From contig JANFOG010000002.1 of NCBI GenBank assembly GCA_024336345.1, positions 682,001 to 746,000 on the forward strand: 64,000 nt of DNA, given 5' to 3'. This DNA comes from Mariannaea sp. PMI_226 (Eukaryota; Ascomycota; Sordariomycetes; Hypocreales; Nectriaceae). The position numbers and the translations under genes are program-made. The notes beneath the pieces are model-generated. The model had not been told where the DNA came from and ran no database searches. It saw only the letters and a list, made by a program, of their open reading frames with translations. This document shows, piece after piece, positions 22,852 through 34,183 of the stretch; within the stretch, counting starts at the first letter, position 1; each line of letters starts with the position of its first letter.

Positions 22852-24861
22852 GAACTAGCCCGGAAGCACCGAGTAAATGGTGGATATCTCCGCCCACTGA
22901 AGATCTCCAACTAGCCTTAGGAATCTGTCAAGGAACATGTCCATGAGACGGGTGTGGCGTCCTGTTTAGTCCGCCAAGTGGCGGAGGTGGCTAAACTGGA
23001 GAACAACAAGCAAGTAGCCCTACGTTAAACAGAGGCACTGACAGCTTGAAAGGTATTTGTTTATTATTATTATTATTTTGATTAAATTTATCGGAAATAA
23101 TGGCCCAGTTATTGCAAGTGTAATACTTATATATTTTCTCCAGCCCAAAACTTGTGTGCCAGTTTGGTCTGGACATCGTCTCGTAAACTACTGGCAACGG
23201 CGGGTTGCTACTTGTACTCTTGCGATGTTCCTCTATGTCTTCATTGGAACTTCGCATCATTGGCATATTATGGTTTAGTAATCCTCAGCAAGCATTTGCG
23301 TCGGCGTTTTGGTCTGGAATTGACGGAAATCGGAAGCATGTGCACAGGGGGCACAGGTAAATATGCATATGAGTGATGGGTTCTGATGGGGGTTTGTAGT
23401 CCTCCAGTCGGAATGGAAATAATGAACTACGATACGAGCTGGTTGCATACTTCATGACCCATTTACTGGTGATATTGATACCCTTGGTAGGTAGTAGTTT
23501 AGAATACGAAATCGATATGTGATTCTTACTCGACGAGTGTCATTCAAGGGCCTCCTCCTACATGACATCTGACTCAACCCTGCGCGCGCCACAGAATGCC
23601 GTCGTCAGCCTGACTTGCGTTGAAGATTTCCCCAGGCCACCGCACTGAAACCGGGCACAATTGGGCTGAGGAGAAGGTGTAGAACAGAGAGAGGCGGAAT
23701 GTCCCGTCCTTGAGTGTGCGCCGAGGCAGAATGATATCCACCACATGAACATATATGCGTTCCACTATGTACTTCGTAGGAAGGTGACAAAGAAGGGATG
23801 AGCCCACTTAATCCATCGCCAGATGGACTAGTAAGGCAGACCGAATTCGACAAAACCTCGAGCTATGAACAGGAGCAGCAGTAAAAGAACAAAGCCCTAA
23901 AGCCAAACGTGCTGGGCAGAAGCGTCCGAGGCCATCGGAAGCTTTATCCGGGCATGCCGCGGCGCATTTAGCTTGGACAACGCACGAGATAGCTAGGTTC
24001 GAGCTCCATTGTTTGCAAGAAAAGAGCTCAGGGGTGCTTGTTTTGAGTTGTCCATTAGCCATTGACAGCCTGACAAGCGTTTTGTGTTTGCTGATGATGT
24101 TCCATGTTTCCAAAGGCAGGGGGGGCTTATTAGGGTGGTGGTGGCTCACGGCAACGCCGAGGGTCGATGGAGACGCACAAGGGCGCTAAAAGAGGCAGAG
24201 GAACGCTACGACGGCTCTGCGGCCTGGGGGCTGAGGGCTTCTCTTGGACTGTGCAGAGCAGCAAGGAAGATCATACGGCAGGGGAGGGGGTGGGTGTGAG
24301 GCAGATGTGGTTTGTTCCTTGAGTGGATGGAGGTGGAGGTGCCTGCTTCGGCGATGTGCGATGGACCGGAGCAAGGACAAGTAAAAGAGAAAAAAGATGC
24401 GGGGGAAGTAGGAGAGGAAGAAGACAATGAGGAGACAACTAATCATACATTCATGTATTTTTCTTTTTTTCCAAGTTCAGTCATGGAGCTCTGGTATGGA
24501 TCCAATTACAAAAGGCTGACAGGATTCCCTTTTTGATACCGTTTTTGTCCCTCTCATATTGTGTAGCATCGTTGCATCGCCTCATCCCGGGAGCTAGTCG
24601 TTGGTCTGTTTCGGTCCGTCAACCTTCATCACCAACCAACATCGACACTATAATCAATAACAACTCCTACAGCTACTGCAAGGGAAAGGAATCGACCCCT
24701 CTCAACTCTGGTTCTCCGGAAACATAACGTTCGATTGTGTCTCTTGGCCTGTTGCCGCCGGGAATTCCGGGGGGAAGTCACGTATACATACCTGTTTGTG
24801 TGTATGCATCTTCAATAAGAAGATCGATGAAACTGGAGGGGATAACCAACGAGTCCTAAAT

Positions 24862-24882
24862 ATTTATTTATTTATTTATTTC
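24862..24882. repeat. ATTT tetranucleotide microsatellite
   Basis: About five tandem ATTT units followed by a T-run. Simple repeat, no further meaning seen. Confidence 0.8.
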
Positions 24883-25657
24883 CTTTTTTTTTCATTCACA
24901 TCAATTCTCCTCTGTTTCCTCATCTTTGTCTTCTTTTCCTCCAGCTTCGCCCAACGAGACAACACGCAGTTCTCGTCTCCCAATCATAAACTAGCTTACC
25001 CAGGTAGGGAACCTAGTTGCTCGACATCCATTTTATATCCACACCACACCTTACACCATCCCATCCCCGGTAGAGAGAGGTGGAGAGAGGGTAGCCTCGC
25101 TCGCACACGCCTCCCACCCGATCGACTGGTCGGTCCACCCAAAAAGACTCAAGACGGGGACTTCGAACGGCACGGCCTTGGCGGCTTGACTTGATTTGGG
25201 CAGCTGGAACGGGAGAATATCTCGGTGGTTCACAACTGGCATAGTAGCCGCCTCCTCCTCTTCCTCCTCCCTCAAGTACCCTATGGGACTTCGTCGCAGT
25301 ACATAGGTGATTAATTTGCCGATGCGCAACAAAAAGGTCATTGTTTTCGACGGAGAATTACTAGATGAGATCCTAACCTTTTCTCTTCTAAACCTTGGGC
25401 TGTTGACGCACTGCACATCAACTGCACTCTGCTGGCCCCTTTGGAAGCACCCATCATAGCAATAGCAGTCAACAAGGTTTCGAGCGAGCGAGCATCGAGC
25501 AAGCAAGCCAGTCATCATCATCAATCACTTGCCTACCTTAACTCAAGGTAGCCTTACCATTCCTTCCCTTGGGCTCCATTCCCTCCACTCCACTTCACCT
25601 CCATTCACTTCACTTTACTTCACTTTACTTCGCCTTCACCTCCCCTTCTTATCACTC

Positions 25658-25740
25658 TGTCACGGCGTCACAGCGTCACAGCGTCACAAGCGTCACAAGC
25701 GTCACAGAGCGTCGCATCGTCACGAGCGTTGCTCCGTCAC
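25658..25740. promoter_or_regulatory. Tandem array of CGTCA motifs (CRE half-sites) upstream of the cAMP phosphodiesterase
   Basis: Seven CGTCA copies (25666, 25674, 25682, 25691, 25700, 25718, 25735) sit in a degenerate 8-9 bp tandem repeat; one more lies at about 25806. CGTCA/TGACG is the half-site of CREB/ATF-type bZIP factors. The array is about 650-730 bp upstream of the phosphodiesterase start codon. The repeat is directly visible; a binding role is inference. Confidence 0.4.
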
Positions 25741-26392
25741 ACAACCTCCCAGTCCTCACCAGCTAGGTAGCTAGACTATCGTGTGTGCACCTTTTCATCA
25801 CGTGCCGTCATCCATTTCGAACCACTACCACCGCAGGAACCCAAATTTTTATTGTCCCTCCCAACGAACAACCCAAAGGCGTCCATATTATCGGGTTGAT
25901 CAGAGGATTGTGGATGTATCGCAGGGTACCAAAAATCGCAAGTCGCATCGCGTCGCATCCCACCCGGACTCGCCGCATCCGGCTCTCCCATTCGCCCACT
26001 CGCCCACTCGCCTATTCGCTCAGTAACAGATCCGCATCCGAAAACCAGGTTGCCATTGGGGAGATACATTCGGAGACTTGCATATCGACCCTTCTTTGCG
26101 TAGGGAGAACCACTTTTTGACCAGGACCGCGACGCTTAACCTGACCATCTGCCGGTTGGTCGCCTGCACCACCTACAGAAGCACTCTCTACCTGTCGCCT
26201 AAATCTCCAAAATTCATCCGCTGTTTTCAGTTCTTGCGACACTGCCTCGAGCCTGCTCAAGTGAGAAGGTATTATACAGTTTTCTTATTTGAGCTTACAC
26301 ACAGTGTGGCGACCACTTACGGCAACGCAAAGCCACATTCGTAACTCTCCATACCACACGACTCTGGCGACCTGTACGACATTGTCTCAACC

Positions 26393-28236
26393 ATGAATGA
26401 GGATGAAATAGCACCTGCCTTGCAGGTAATTGTTTTGGTAAGTAATCCTCAAATACGCCTGAGATTCCACATATATTCCTGTTTATTATCCTTGGATATA
26501 TTACATATTCAATTTTTTTCCCCCTCGCCCAATACATGGAGTGGCTGGCACATGTATCTGTGGCTTGTGATCTGTACACCTTCTCTGCAATGATAGCCGA
26601 TGCTCAAGTTTGAGAGAGATCGATAAGGTGCGGCTACCATCGCTGCTACTTCGAGTCATTCCTGTTGTCTCACACAGTTCATGCAATGCATGGGCCCAAC
26701 TCCGTGGAGACGTCATCTTCAGATCATTTCACTTCGTCGTAACTCAAGGCCGCAATGTACTGACTAACACCGCTACCTTAGGGTTCTGGTGGTGGACCAG
26801 ATGAATCAAATACAACTGCCTTTCTCGTCCGGTCCGTCGCCCAGGAATGGCGTAAGGGGTCCATTATTGCAGTCGACGCCGGTGTTCATCAATCCTCCAT
26901 CAAGCAGTTGTTACAAGATGCTTGGCCATCAGAGACGCCGAAACCTCCATTTACACTTACTACGGGCCCCTTTGCTGGGCTTCCCTTGCCCTGCGATTCA
27001 CCCCGCGCAAACGCCGCTCACATCTCCTGCTCCCTTGTTGATTCCATCCTCGTTACTCATCCCCACCTAGATCATATCTCCGGTTTTGTCGTCAACACCG
27101 CCGGCTTTCCTGGAACTCGACCAAAGAAGGTTGCTGCGTTGCCAAGCACCATTCAAGCCTTGAAGACCCATATTTTCAACAATGTAATCTGGCCAAACTT
27201 GAGCGACGAGAACAATGGCGCCGGTTTATTGACATATCTGAGACTGGTGGAAGGGGGCAGCCCCGCCCTGGGCGATGGAGAGGGTAGAGGATATTCAGAA
27301 ATCTGTGACGGCCTCCTCATCAAGGCTTGGAGCGTGAGTCACGGCCACTGTATTGAAAAGCATAGCCACCGTGGCTCAGCCTCGAGTGCCTCAACACGTT
27401 GGGGTAGTCATGATGCCTCTAGCCAAGCATCACGCCGCGATCCTCACGGCCCTACAAGCCAACCACTCCGGGCTTCGAGTCTACTTGGGCAGATCACTTT
27501 TGGCCCAGGATCCCCTCAGCCAGAGCAGGAGAAAGTGTGCGTTTACGATTCCAGCGCCTACTTTATTCAAGATGCCGCTACTCGACGCGAGGTACTCATC
27601 TTCGGCGACGTCGAGCCCGATAGCATCTCACTGAGTCCGAGAAATTATCAAATTTGGCAGGAAGCCGCCCCTAAAATCGCTACTGGAAACCTCAAGGCTA
27701 TTTTCATTGAATGCAGTTATGACGATTCTCAGTGCGACGACCGTCTATTTGGCCACCTCAAACCCTTGTATCTCATGCAAGAGCTTCAGGCTCTAGCTGG
27801 CCATGTCCAGTTGGCCCGCAACACACGCATCATGGAATCTGAATCTAAGAAGCGCAAGCGCATGGGTAGCGTTGCTGATGAACTTCCACACCGTGTCCCA
27901 TCAAACCCAGGCCTCGAATCTCCTGTTTCTCCCAAAACCATCAAGGCCAGTATGGTGGGCGACGCCAACCTCCCTGGTCCGGACACCCCACATCTGTCCA
28001 CCCCAACGGCCGAACTGTCCTTGAGAGACTTAGAGGCGGCAACATCCTACCCTTCCCCTTCCTCCACAAAACAGTTGGAGGGCCTCAAAGTGGTCATTAT
28101 TCACGTCAAAGATAGGTTAACAGATGGACCTCCCGTGGGAGACACAATTCTACAGGAACTGCAAGACTATGAGAAGGATGCACAGCTTGGATGCGAGTTT
28201 ATTATTTCACAAAAGGGTCATAGCTTCTATCTATGA
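26393..28236 (+). CDS. PDE1: Class II (PDE1-type) 3',5'-cyclic-AMP phosphodiesterase
   Basis: Class II phosphodiesterases hydrolyse cAMP to AMP on a metallo-beta-lactamase fold; yeast Pde1 is the low-affinity enzyme that damps PKA signalling. Two exons, 26393-26437 and 26782-28236, code for 499 residues. The junction joins APALQVIVL to GSGGGPDESNTTAFLV, restoring the family's opening strand and glycine loop. The metal motif HPHLDH is at residues 108-113, in SILVTHPHLDHISGFVVNT. Further family marks are WPNLS, KAWSVSHGH, DSSAYFI, the FGDVEPDS turn and AIFIECSYDDSQ. A Ser-rich insert follows SHGH at about 205-240, and another low-complexity stretch at about 370-440, before a final HVKD segment. 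The 344-nt intron is long for this window, so an alternative first exon is possible. The 5' region has a CRE half-site array. Confidence 0.92.
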
Positions 28237-28665
28237 CACTGCTGTAGCAATCTTGCTAGATATTTTACGACCGCACATGTTCTACGAGATAAAACTTCGC
28301 TTTTCGGAACCAATATCAAAATGTTCACATTAACGATTATGATATAAAAAACCAATGTTCATATTGCCGAACCACAAGCCTCAGTGTCTACGGGTTATTG
28401 AAGGAGCTAGGGCATGCTATCTCAATGTATATCACATGAAACCAAGGCTGAATCTGGTGAAGGGTATTTATGGGCCGGCAGTTTTTGTTCCTGAGACATG
28501 CAGACATGCCGATTCATACCCCACGGCACCAAACAGGGGGGGAAACCCAGAGCTTGGCAAATCTTTCTCAATTGACAAATCTTCTATTGATATCGAGGAC
28601 TCAGTTCGCCAGCTGGGTGCTCTATCTATTATATAGTATCACGATCCCTCCGTCTAATATTGATT
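28237..28665. other. Convergent 3' region
   Basis: The phosphodiesterase gene and the flavin-reductase-like gene end tail to tail across this 429 bp. Nothing else is recognised. Confidence 0.55.
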
Positions 28666-29640
28666 TCATGAGCTCTTTTCGCCATTTTCTCCATTCTGGC
28701 TCCTGATCTTGTTGAATCCTTCTATCCCTCCAACATCCTCGTCGAACTTGGTTCGGGGAAGTTCGACCAAATCTGTCAATCTTCCATAAGTGATGCCGCC
28801 CAGGCGGCTAATTGGTCGCAGGACATTGGGATCGACAATGTTCTTTTCTTCGTTTATGGCGTCCTCTCTCACCCAGAACTGCGTACCTTCAAGGACGAGC
28901 AGAGTGCCCGACTTCTGCCCTGGGTTTGCCTTACTGTCAAACTCTTGAAAGTTGTGAAGCTTTGCTTCAATGCTCACGATGGCCTCGCGGACACGGGCAC
29001 ACTTGACCGTATGGCAATCCTCTACCGGTGTGAGGCCGGAAACTTCCCATTCAGAAACGCCATAGGGAGCGTTGACGCTCGTCGAATTAGCGGCTTCGAG
29101 GAATTGTTCCGAAATGATGTTGATGACGCATTCCTTCGTCTCAATAATATTGCGCAACGTATCTTTTGCACGATCTAGACCACCTGAAACGCTGACAATA
29201 AACATGGGCGGATCATGATTGACCATGTTAAAGTAGCTGAAAGGAGCCAAGTTTACGGCCGACCCATCGGCTGCGCGCGAGCTCACGAAGGCGATGGGGC
29301 GCGGAACAATAGAGGATATTAAGAACTTGTAGTTGAACCCCGCCGGGCGACCGGGCTCATGGGGATCAATGGGAATATGCGCTTCTGATTGTGTCCTTGC
29401 ACCGAGGTTGTTCGCACCAGAGCCGAATTTCCATTCAGGATCGGGGGTCTTGGTGTAGCGAACATGCACAGACGTGTCCCAATCTGGACGAGAAGCTTCG
29501 GTGACTTTGAAATCCGGATGAGGGTTGCGATTTATGTTATCAACCATCTTGACGGAGGAAGAAGAGAAAGGAGCAGTGGTTGTTGTGCTGCAAGGGAGTC
29601 TGAGGCTGCCAACTGGAAGATAGCGGCGTAGACGATGCAT
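28666..29640 (-). CDS. Flavin reductase-like FMN-binding split-barrel protein
   Basis: One frame of 324 residues without introns. The central part, about 105-275, fits the flavin reductase-like domain: FKFLISS-type start (NYKFLISSIVPRPIAFVSS), then NLAPFSYFNMVNHDPPMFIVS, TLRNIIETKECVINIIS, and late VLEGTQFWVRED and PISRLGGITYGR. Such proteins bind FMN in a split barrel; members either reduce flavin for partner enzymes or have unknown substrates, so the reaction is open. The N-terminus, MHRLRRYLPVGSLRLP then a Ser/Thr stretch, is basic, hydroxylated and free of acidic residues, which suggests a mitochondrial presequence; an internal Met at about residue 32 (MVDNINRNP) could begin a cytosolic form. 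Convergent with the phosphodiesterase gene and divergent from tRNase Z. Confidence 0.85.
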   Translation of the reverse strand: MHRLRRYLPVGSLRLPCSTTTTAPFSSSSVKMVDNINRNPHPDFKVTEASRPDWDTSVHVRYTKTPDPEWKFGSGANNLGARTQSEAHIPIDPHEPGRPAGFNYKFLISSIVPRPIAFVSSRAADGSAVNLAPFSYFNMVNHDPPMFIVSVSGGLDRAKDTLRNIIETKECVINIISEQFLEAANSTSVNAPYGVSEWEVSGLTPVEDCHTVKCARVREAIVSIEAKLHNFQEFDSKANPGQKSGTLLVLEGTQFWVREDAINEEKNIVDPNVLRPISRLGGITYGRLTDLVELPRTKFDEDVGGIEGFNKIRSQNGENGEKSS

Positions 29641-31042
29641 AGAAGAGTGAGAGAACAGCTGTGGGGAGGTTGGAGAGATGGTGTGAAGTTGTAGGGTTTA
29701 AATCACAAGCAGATGTCGACAGATTGATACCGAAATCTTCCCAGAATGGCTTATCAAACCAAGCGGATGGTTACTTCGTTTTTCAAAGGATGCGAAGGAA
29801 TCGAGGAAAGGCCTAGTGACCTCCACTTTTCGGCAATGTACAACAACTACCCAGATAACTAACGATTAGTTTCACTCGAGTTATAGTCACATACATATGC
29901 CTATGTAACAGGGATATGTGAGCTGCGACAGAAAGCCGTCTCCTCGCTATTAGCATTATACACCCTCAGTAAGACTGAATTATTAGATGAGAAGAGGGAG
30001 TTTCTCATATTGGTATACACTAGACTGTTAGCTCAATAGGTAGTTAATTTGAAGCTTGACTATATTGATGATTTTGTAATCCTCGAAACAACTGGTGCAA
30101 TATCAAGCTTGACTAACTTTCTCCACTACATATTTATGGTTGTTGATTTATCAAATTAAGCTTATTCTTGATGCTGTGCTAACTATTGACCATTTTACGG
30201 CCTGAGTTGCATCGATCAAAAGGGCACAAGGCGTACGAGTGTGAACATTTTCTTGATTTCTCTTGATAGGAGCGGAGTAATTGCACCCCACATTTATTGT
30301 TACTGAGAACTAAGTTAGTATACGCCTCTTTCTATAATCTGTACAAACAAGACCTCAAGGGTTCAGGTAGGATAGGCTAAACTACGAGAGAAACAGCCTC
30401 TCCGGTGAGTCTTACCAACACACTTCCTATATAAATCACCGGACACAGATAGGATGAGTCAAAGAAGAAAAGAAAGTGACAAAAAAGCCACAATCACTAT
30501 TAATAACTTGTCCGGTGACTGGCTCAGCATTATGAACGTCCAGGGTAGGCGGCTAGTTGGCATTAGGTAAGCCAAATGACGTAGTCCTCATTGGTCGCAA
30601 AATGTTCCACAGGCGCATACTCGGTCAAGGCGCTAGAGGCGATAACGATAACCAGAGTCACTCGCCGCAACGCCCAAAAAAAAGTCATCGTGGGGCAACA
30701 CGGCCAAGTACATGGCCTCTCTCTAAGCACACCAGGCTCCCTCTTCGCATCCATGTCCTACACATTCGCCTCTTTTTGATAGGCATGGAACGATGGGGCT
30801 ATCGCCGCCTCAATCATTTATTTATTAACCTTAACCATTGGTCCTCTCCAGTCACTCCCCGTTACTCTCCGTCGCAAACCACCAACTCCATCTCCTTGTC
30901 TTCTCAGAGCCAACAATTGGGCTGCGCCCACTTTCTCACTTTTAGCACCTTCTCTCGAAGTTACTCCCAAAGGGAAACTAAGCGCTTGCCTCTGTCCGAA
31001 TACCTCACCCAAAGGACCACAATTGCCCCCGACACCAACAAG
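29641..31042. promoter_or_regulatory. Divergent promoter region and tRNase Z leader
   Basis: This 1.4 kb lies between the starts of the flavin-reductase-like gene and tRNase Z. The left kilobase is A/T-rich with nothing recognised. From 30557 the tRNase Z frame is open upstream of its family-like start, with in-frame ATGs at 30557 and 30785. The extension may be a mitochondrial leader or simply untranslated. Confidence 0.5.
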
Positions 31043-33559
31043 ATGACGAGCACAGTCAAGATCGCTTCTACTCCAACGGCCGACACGCCAGGGACCTGTC
31101 TCTACGTCCATAACGAGAAGCATGCATACGTCTTTGGCCGAGTCGCCGAAGGCACCCAGCGAGCCTTCAATACCACTCGCACTGGTATGGGACAGACAGA
31201 ACAGGTGTTCCTTACCGGTAGCACGAGCTGGAACCAGATCGGCGGCCTGTTTGGGTTTGCCCTCACCGTTTCTGGTGCGGTCGAAGCGTCCAAAAAAGAG
31301 ACGGCCAATGCAAACGCGAAGAGGGAAAAGCAGGGTCAAAAACGCCTCGACAACAGTGCAAACGAATCCTGGGGAATTCATGGAGGCGATAACCTGTCCC
31401 ACATTCTGGCTGCATTGCGCTCAGTGATCCTGCGACAGGCTGTATACTTGACTGTCCACGAACACAGAGAAGATCCCAGAGCGACCGACCCGAGCAACAT
31501 CGAACCGGACTGGAAAGACGATAGCCTCCGAGTATGGAAGGTTCCTGTTCACAGATCTCGCTCGAGCAGTCCTCAGAAGCGCCGTTTTGCGAGCCCTGAT
31601 GAGGACGGCTTGGAGGCGACCGATATATTTAAGCCGCTTGAAGGTCCTTCTGATCCATCACTAGCAAAACTCGTGGTGGAGAAAATGATGTTTAACAGGC
31701 AGATTGGATCTCAAGTTGACTACATGGTTCCTAAAAGGGTCGGTCTCCTCAAGTCAGGAGATTTAGCATTTGTACGAAAGGATTCCGGCTTGATACCCTA
31801 TCAAGGCCCTTTAGCTGATACAGAGGCTGAGCTTTCCAACCCAGACGAGATCGTTTGGGTGTTACCAAGCCAAGGCGATGACATCTCCCAGACTAGTGAC
31901 GATCGAGTAGTCTATCTTAAGGGTATGCCGCTTCCTCGGACGTCATATAGCGAAATATCTATGTCATATATCGTCAAATCTGAAGGGCGTCGCGGCAAGT
32001 TCAATGCCGCCGTCGCAAAGCAGTTGGGTGTCAAGCCTATTGATTTCAGATCACTAGCCGCTGGCCTCTCTGTCGAGGTTGAAGGTGGCGCTACTGTGAC
32101 ACCTGAAATGGTTCTAGGCGATCCTATGCCTGGCAAAGGATTCATCGTTGCGGATATCGAATCTCATGACTTCATTGACTCATTCATGGAGAGGCCCGAG
32201 TGGTCCAATGCCGAGTTGCTTGAAGACATTGTCATGGTGTATTGGATACTGGGTCCCGGTCTGGTGAACGACCCTCGAATTCAAAAGTTCGTTCGAGATC
32301 ATCCCAATTTCAAACATAACTTTACCGCCAGTGATACTTGCCCCAACATGATTTCTCTCGCCGGACCGGCAGAACTTCAGACCCAGCTGCGCGTCATCGA
32401 CCCTGACAGATTCGCCCTGCTCAAATACGATAATGCCGTTCAGGGTCCTACTGTTGAAGGATCCCAAATAGAGCTTGGGCGCACGGGACAGACGATAAAA
32501 CTCATGCCTCGCGTGGATCTTGACTCAACACCGACCCCGTTTCCGAACCTGCTTGATGCTGCCAAAACTGTTGGAGAAGATATTCTGAATATTGCCCGCG
32601 AGGCCCAATCAGTCACATCAGATCCTGACTTCCTGCGCAGGATTGAAGAAGAGGAAGCAGACATCCCTAACCGAGATGCCGAGATCATTCCCCTGGGCAC
32701 CGGATCGTCGATCCCTGGTAAATACCGAAACGTCTCGGCGACTCTCATTCGTGTTCCCGGGCTGGGAAACTACCTCCTAGACTGTGGTGAAGGTACACTT
32801 GGTCAGATTCGACGTCTCTTTGGCGAAGAAGAAACCATCGCCATTCTTCGTGATTTGAAATGCATCGCCATCAGTCACTTGCACGCTGATCACCACTTGG
32901 GTACTCCCAGCCTGGTGAAGGCGTGGTATGAGAGCACAATGGATAACAGTGATGCCAAACTGGCAATATCTTGTATTAAGAAGTACCAGATGTTGCTTGA
33001 GGAAGCCTCACAGATCGAGGATATTGGGTATCACCGTTTGCGATTCGTAAACAGCACGCCTTCTGGTGGCGAGAACAGCTTCGTGACGGCCGAGGATATG
33101 GACAGCGAGTTCAACCTCGCCTCCGTCAAGCGAGTCGCCGTCCCTCACTGCCATCGCTCTGACGCTGTCCAGCTGGAGCTCACGTCCGGCCTCCGCATCG
33201 CCTACTCTGGTGACTGCCGACCCTCACAAAACTTTGCTCGGGAATGCGAAGGCGCTCATCTGCTCATCCACGAGTGCACGTTCGACGATGACATGCTGAC
33301 CCATGCCAAGAAGAAGATGCACTCGACAATCTCAGAAGCTTTGGGCGTAGCAGCTAACATGAAGGCTCGCCGCACACTGCTGACGCACTTTTCTCAGCGC
33401 TACGTCAAGGCCGATTCGCTCAGCCGCAGTGATCTTAATGTGGGCGAAGTCCTGATGGCTTTCGATCATATGAACGTACGGCTGGGAGATTTCAAAAAGG
33501 CTGCGGCGTTTCAGTCGGCCATTATGATGCAATTGGCGGCTGCGAGCGAAGGCAAATAG
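31043..33559 (+). CDS. TRZ1: Long-form tRNase Z (tRNA 3'-end endonuclease, ELAC2 type)
   Basis: tRNase Z cuts the 3' trailer from pre-tRNAs in nucleus and mitochondria. From the ATG at 31043 the frame gives 838 residues, the usual size of the long fungal form. The N-terminal half is the degenerate beta-lactamase half (CLYVHNEKHAYVFGRVAEGT, FLTGSTSWNQIGGLFGFALT). The C-terminal half is catalytic: PLGTGSSIPGKYRNVSAT, LLDCGEGTLGQIRRLFG, the metal motif SHLHADHHLG near 612, VPHCHRSDAV, AYSGDCRPS, HECTFDDDM and LLTHFSQRY. The frame continues without stops upstream to 30557. An ATG at 30785 would add 86 residues that include FSTFSRSYSQRETKRLP, basic and Ser-rich, resembling a mitochondrial presequence. 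MTSTVKIAS at 31043 begins just before the conserved first strand and is taken as the start of the nuclear or cytosolic form. Confidence 0.95.
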   Translation: MTSTVKIASTPTADTPGTCLYVHNEKHAYVFGRVAEGTQRAFNTTRTGMGQTEQVFLTGSTSWNQIGGLFGFALTVSGAVEASKKETANANAKREKQGQKRLDNSANESWGIHGGDNLSHILAALRSVILRQAVYLTVHEHREDPRATDPSNIEPDWKDDSLRVWKVPVHRSRSSSPQKRRFASPDEDGLEATDIFKPLEGPSDPSLAKLVVEKMMFNRQIGSQVDYMVPKRVGLLKSGDLAFVRKDSGLIPYQGPLADTEAELSNPDEIVWVLPSQGDDISQTSDDRVVYLKGMPLPRTSYSEISMSYIVKSEGRRGKFNAAVAKQLGVKPIDFRSLAAGLSVEVEGGATVTPEMVLGDPMPGKGFIVADIESHDFIDSFMERPEWSNAELLEDIVMVYWILGPGLVNDPRIQKFVRDHPNFKHNFTASDTCPNMISLAGPAELQTQLRVIDPDRFALLKYDNAVQGPTVEGSQIELGRTGQTIKLMPRVDLDSTPTPFPNLLDAAKTVGEDILNIAREAQSVTSDPDFLRRIEEEEADIPNRDAEIIPLGTGSSIPGKYRNVSATLIRVPGLGNYLLDCGEGTLGQIRRLFGEEETIAILRDLKCIAISHLHADHHLGTPSLVKAWYESTMDNSDAKLAISCIKKYQMLLEEASQIEDIGYHRLRFVNSTPSGGENSFVTAEDMDSEFNLASVKRVAVPHCHRSDAVQLELTSGLRIAYSGDCRPSQNFARECEGAHLLIHECTFDDDMLTHAKKKMHSTISEALGVAANMKARRTLLTHFSQRYVKADSLSRSDLNVGEVLMAFDHMNVRLGDFKKAAAFQSAIMMQLAAASEGK

Positions 33560-34183
33560 TTTACGTATGGACAAGGATAGGGTCTTTTACAGCCCGTGTA
33601 CAGTAAGGGACATATTTTGGGAATAGATGGTGCTATGTAGATCAGGCGGGATATATCCACTTATTGGCTTCAAATTTATGTATCTGTTTGTAAGTCATAG
33701 ACATGCAGGAACAACAAAAGCTTCTATTCCACTTCCGGAACCAACAAGTCCTCTTGCCCAATCTCTTTTCTTTTCTTTTCTTTTTTTCTTGTCTTTTTTT
33801 TCCTTTTCATACTAATTTGTGCCCTGAATTTGATAGTGCTCTCAGATGTTTTGGACCAACTTGTGTATTGATGAGACGAAAGTGTCTTGAAACCTTCACT
33901 GATGAGCGTGCTGGTCAGCCACATGGCAACCCAGTTGTGGACTGTGAGGAAACGCACGGGACAATATTTTAGTGAATGTCTGACTGAGCCCTGGCTTTTC
34001 GGCAACGTCCATCGTCATTGCGGCCATGCACATGACTGCTAGTGCATCGCTGATTTGTTTGATGTTTACATCCCACAATTGTGTGCAGGTTTCTTGTCCA
34101 GCAACTATTTGCCTGGCTACCTCGGCGACTTGTCTAGTCTGGCCTTGTGGCACATATTCTTTCTTTACGTCTCGTATCCCATC
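33560..34183. other. Intergenic between tRNase Z and tRNA-Arg
   Basis: 624 bp with a T/C-rich tract near 33760-33810 and no gene. It contains the tRNase Z 3' end and the 5' flank of the tRNA gene. Confidence 0.55.

Larger units (their letters stand above)
22852..26392. other. 3.5 kb intergenic upstream of the cAMP phosphodiesterase gene
   Basis: No coding gene is supported. The small frames overlap one another and have no domains. The region includes (TTA)n near 23060, an ATTT repeat at 24862, CT- and CACTT-rich tracts at 25570-25640, a GCGTCACA-type tandem array at 25658-25740 and a short CTCGCCCA repeat near 25988-26012. The last kilobase is probably the promoter and leader of the gene starting at 26393. 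Confidence 0.5.

Noticed and set aside
25658..25740. CRISPR-like array
   Set aside because: Units are 8-9 bp without spacers and the genome is eukaryotic; it is a tandem minisatellite with bZIP half-sites.
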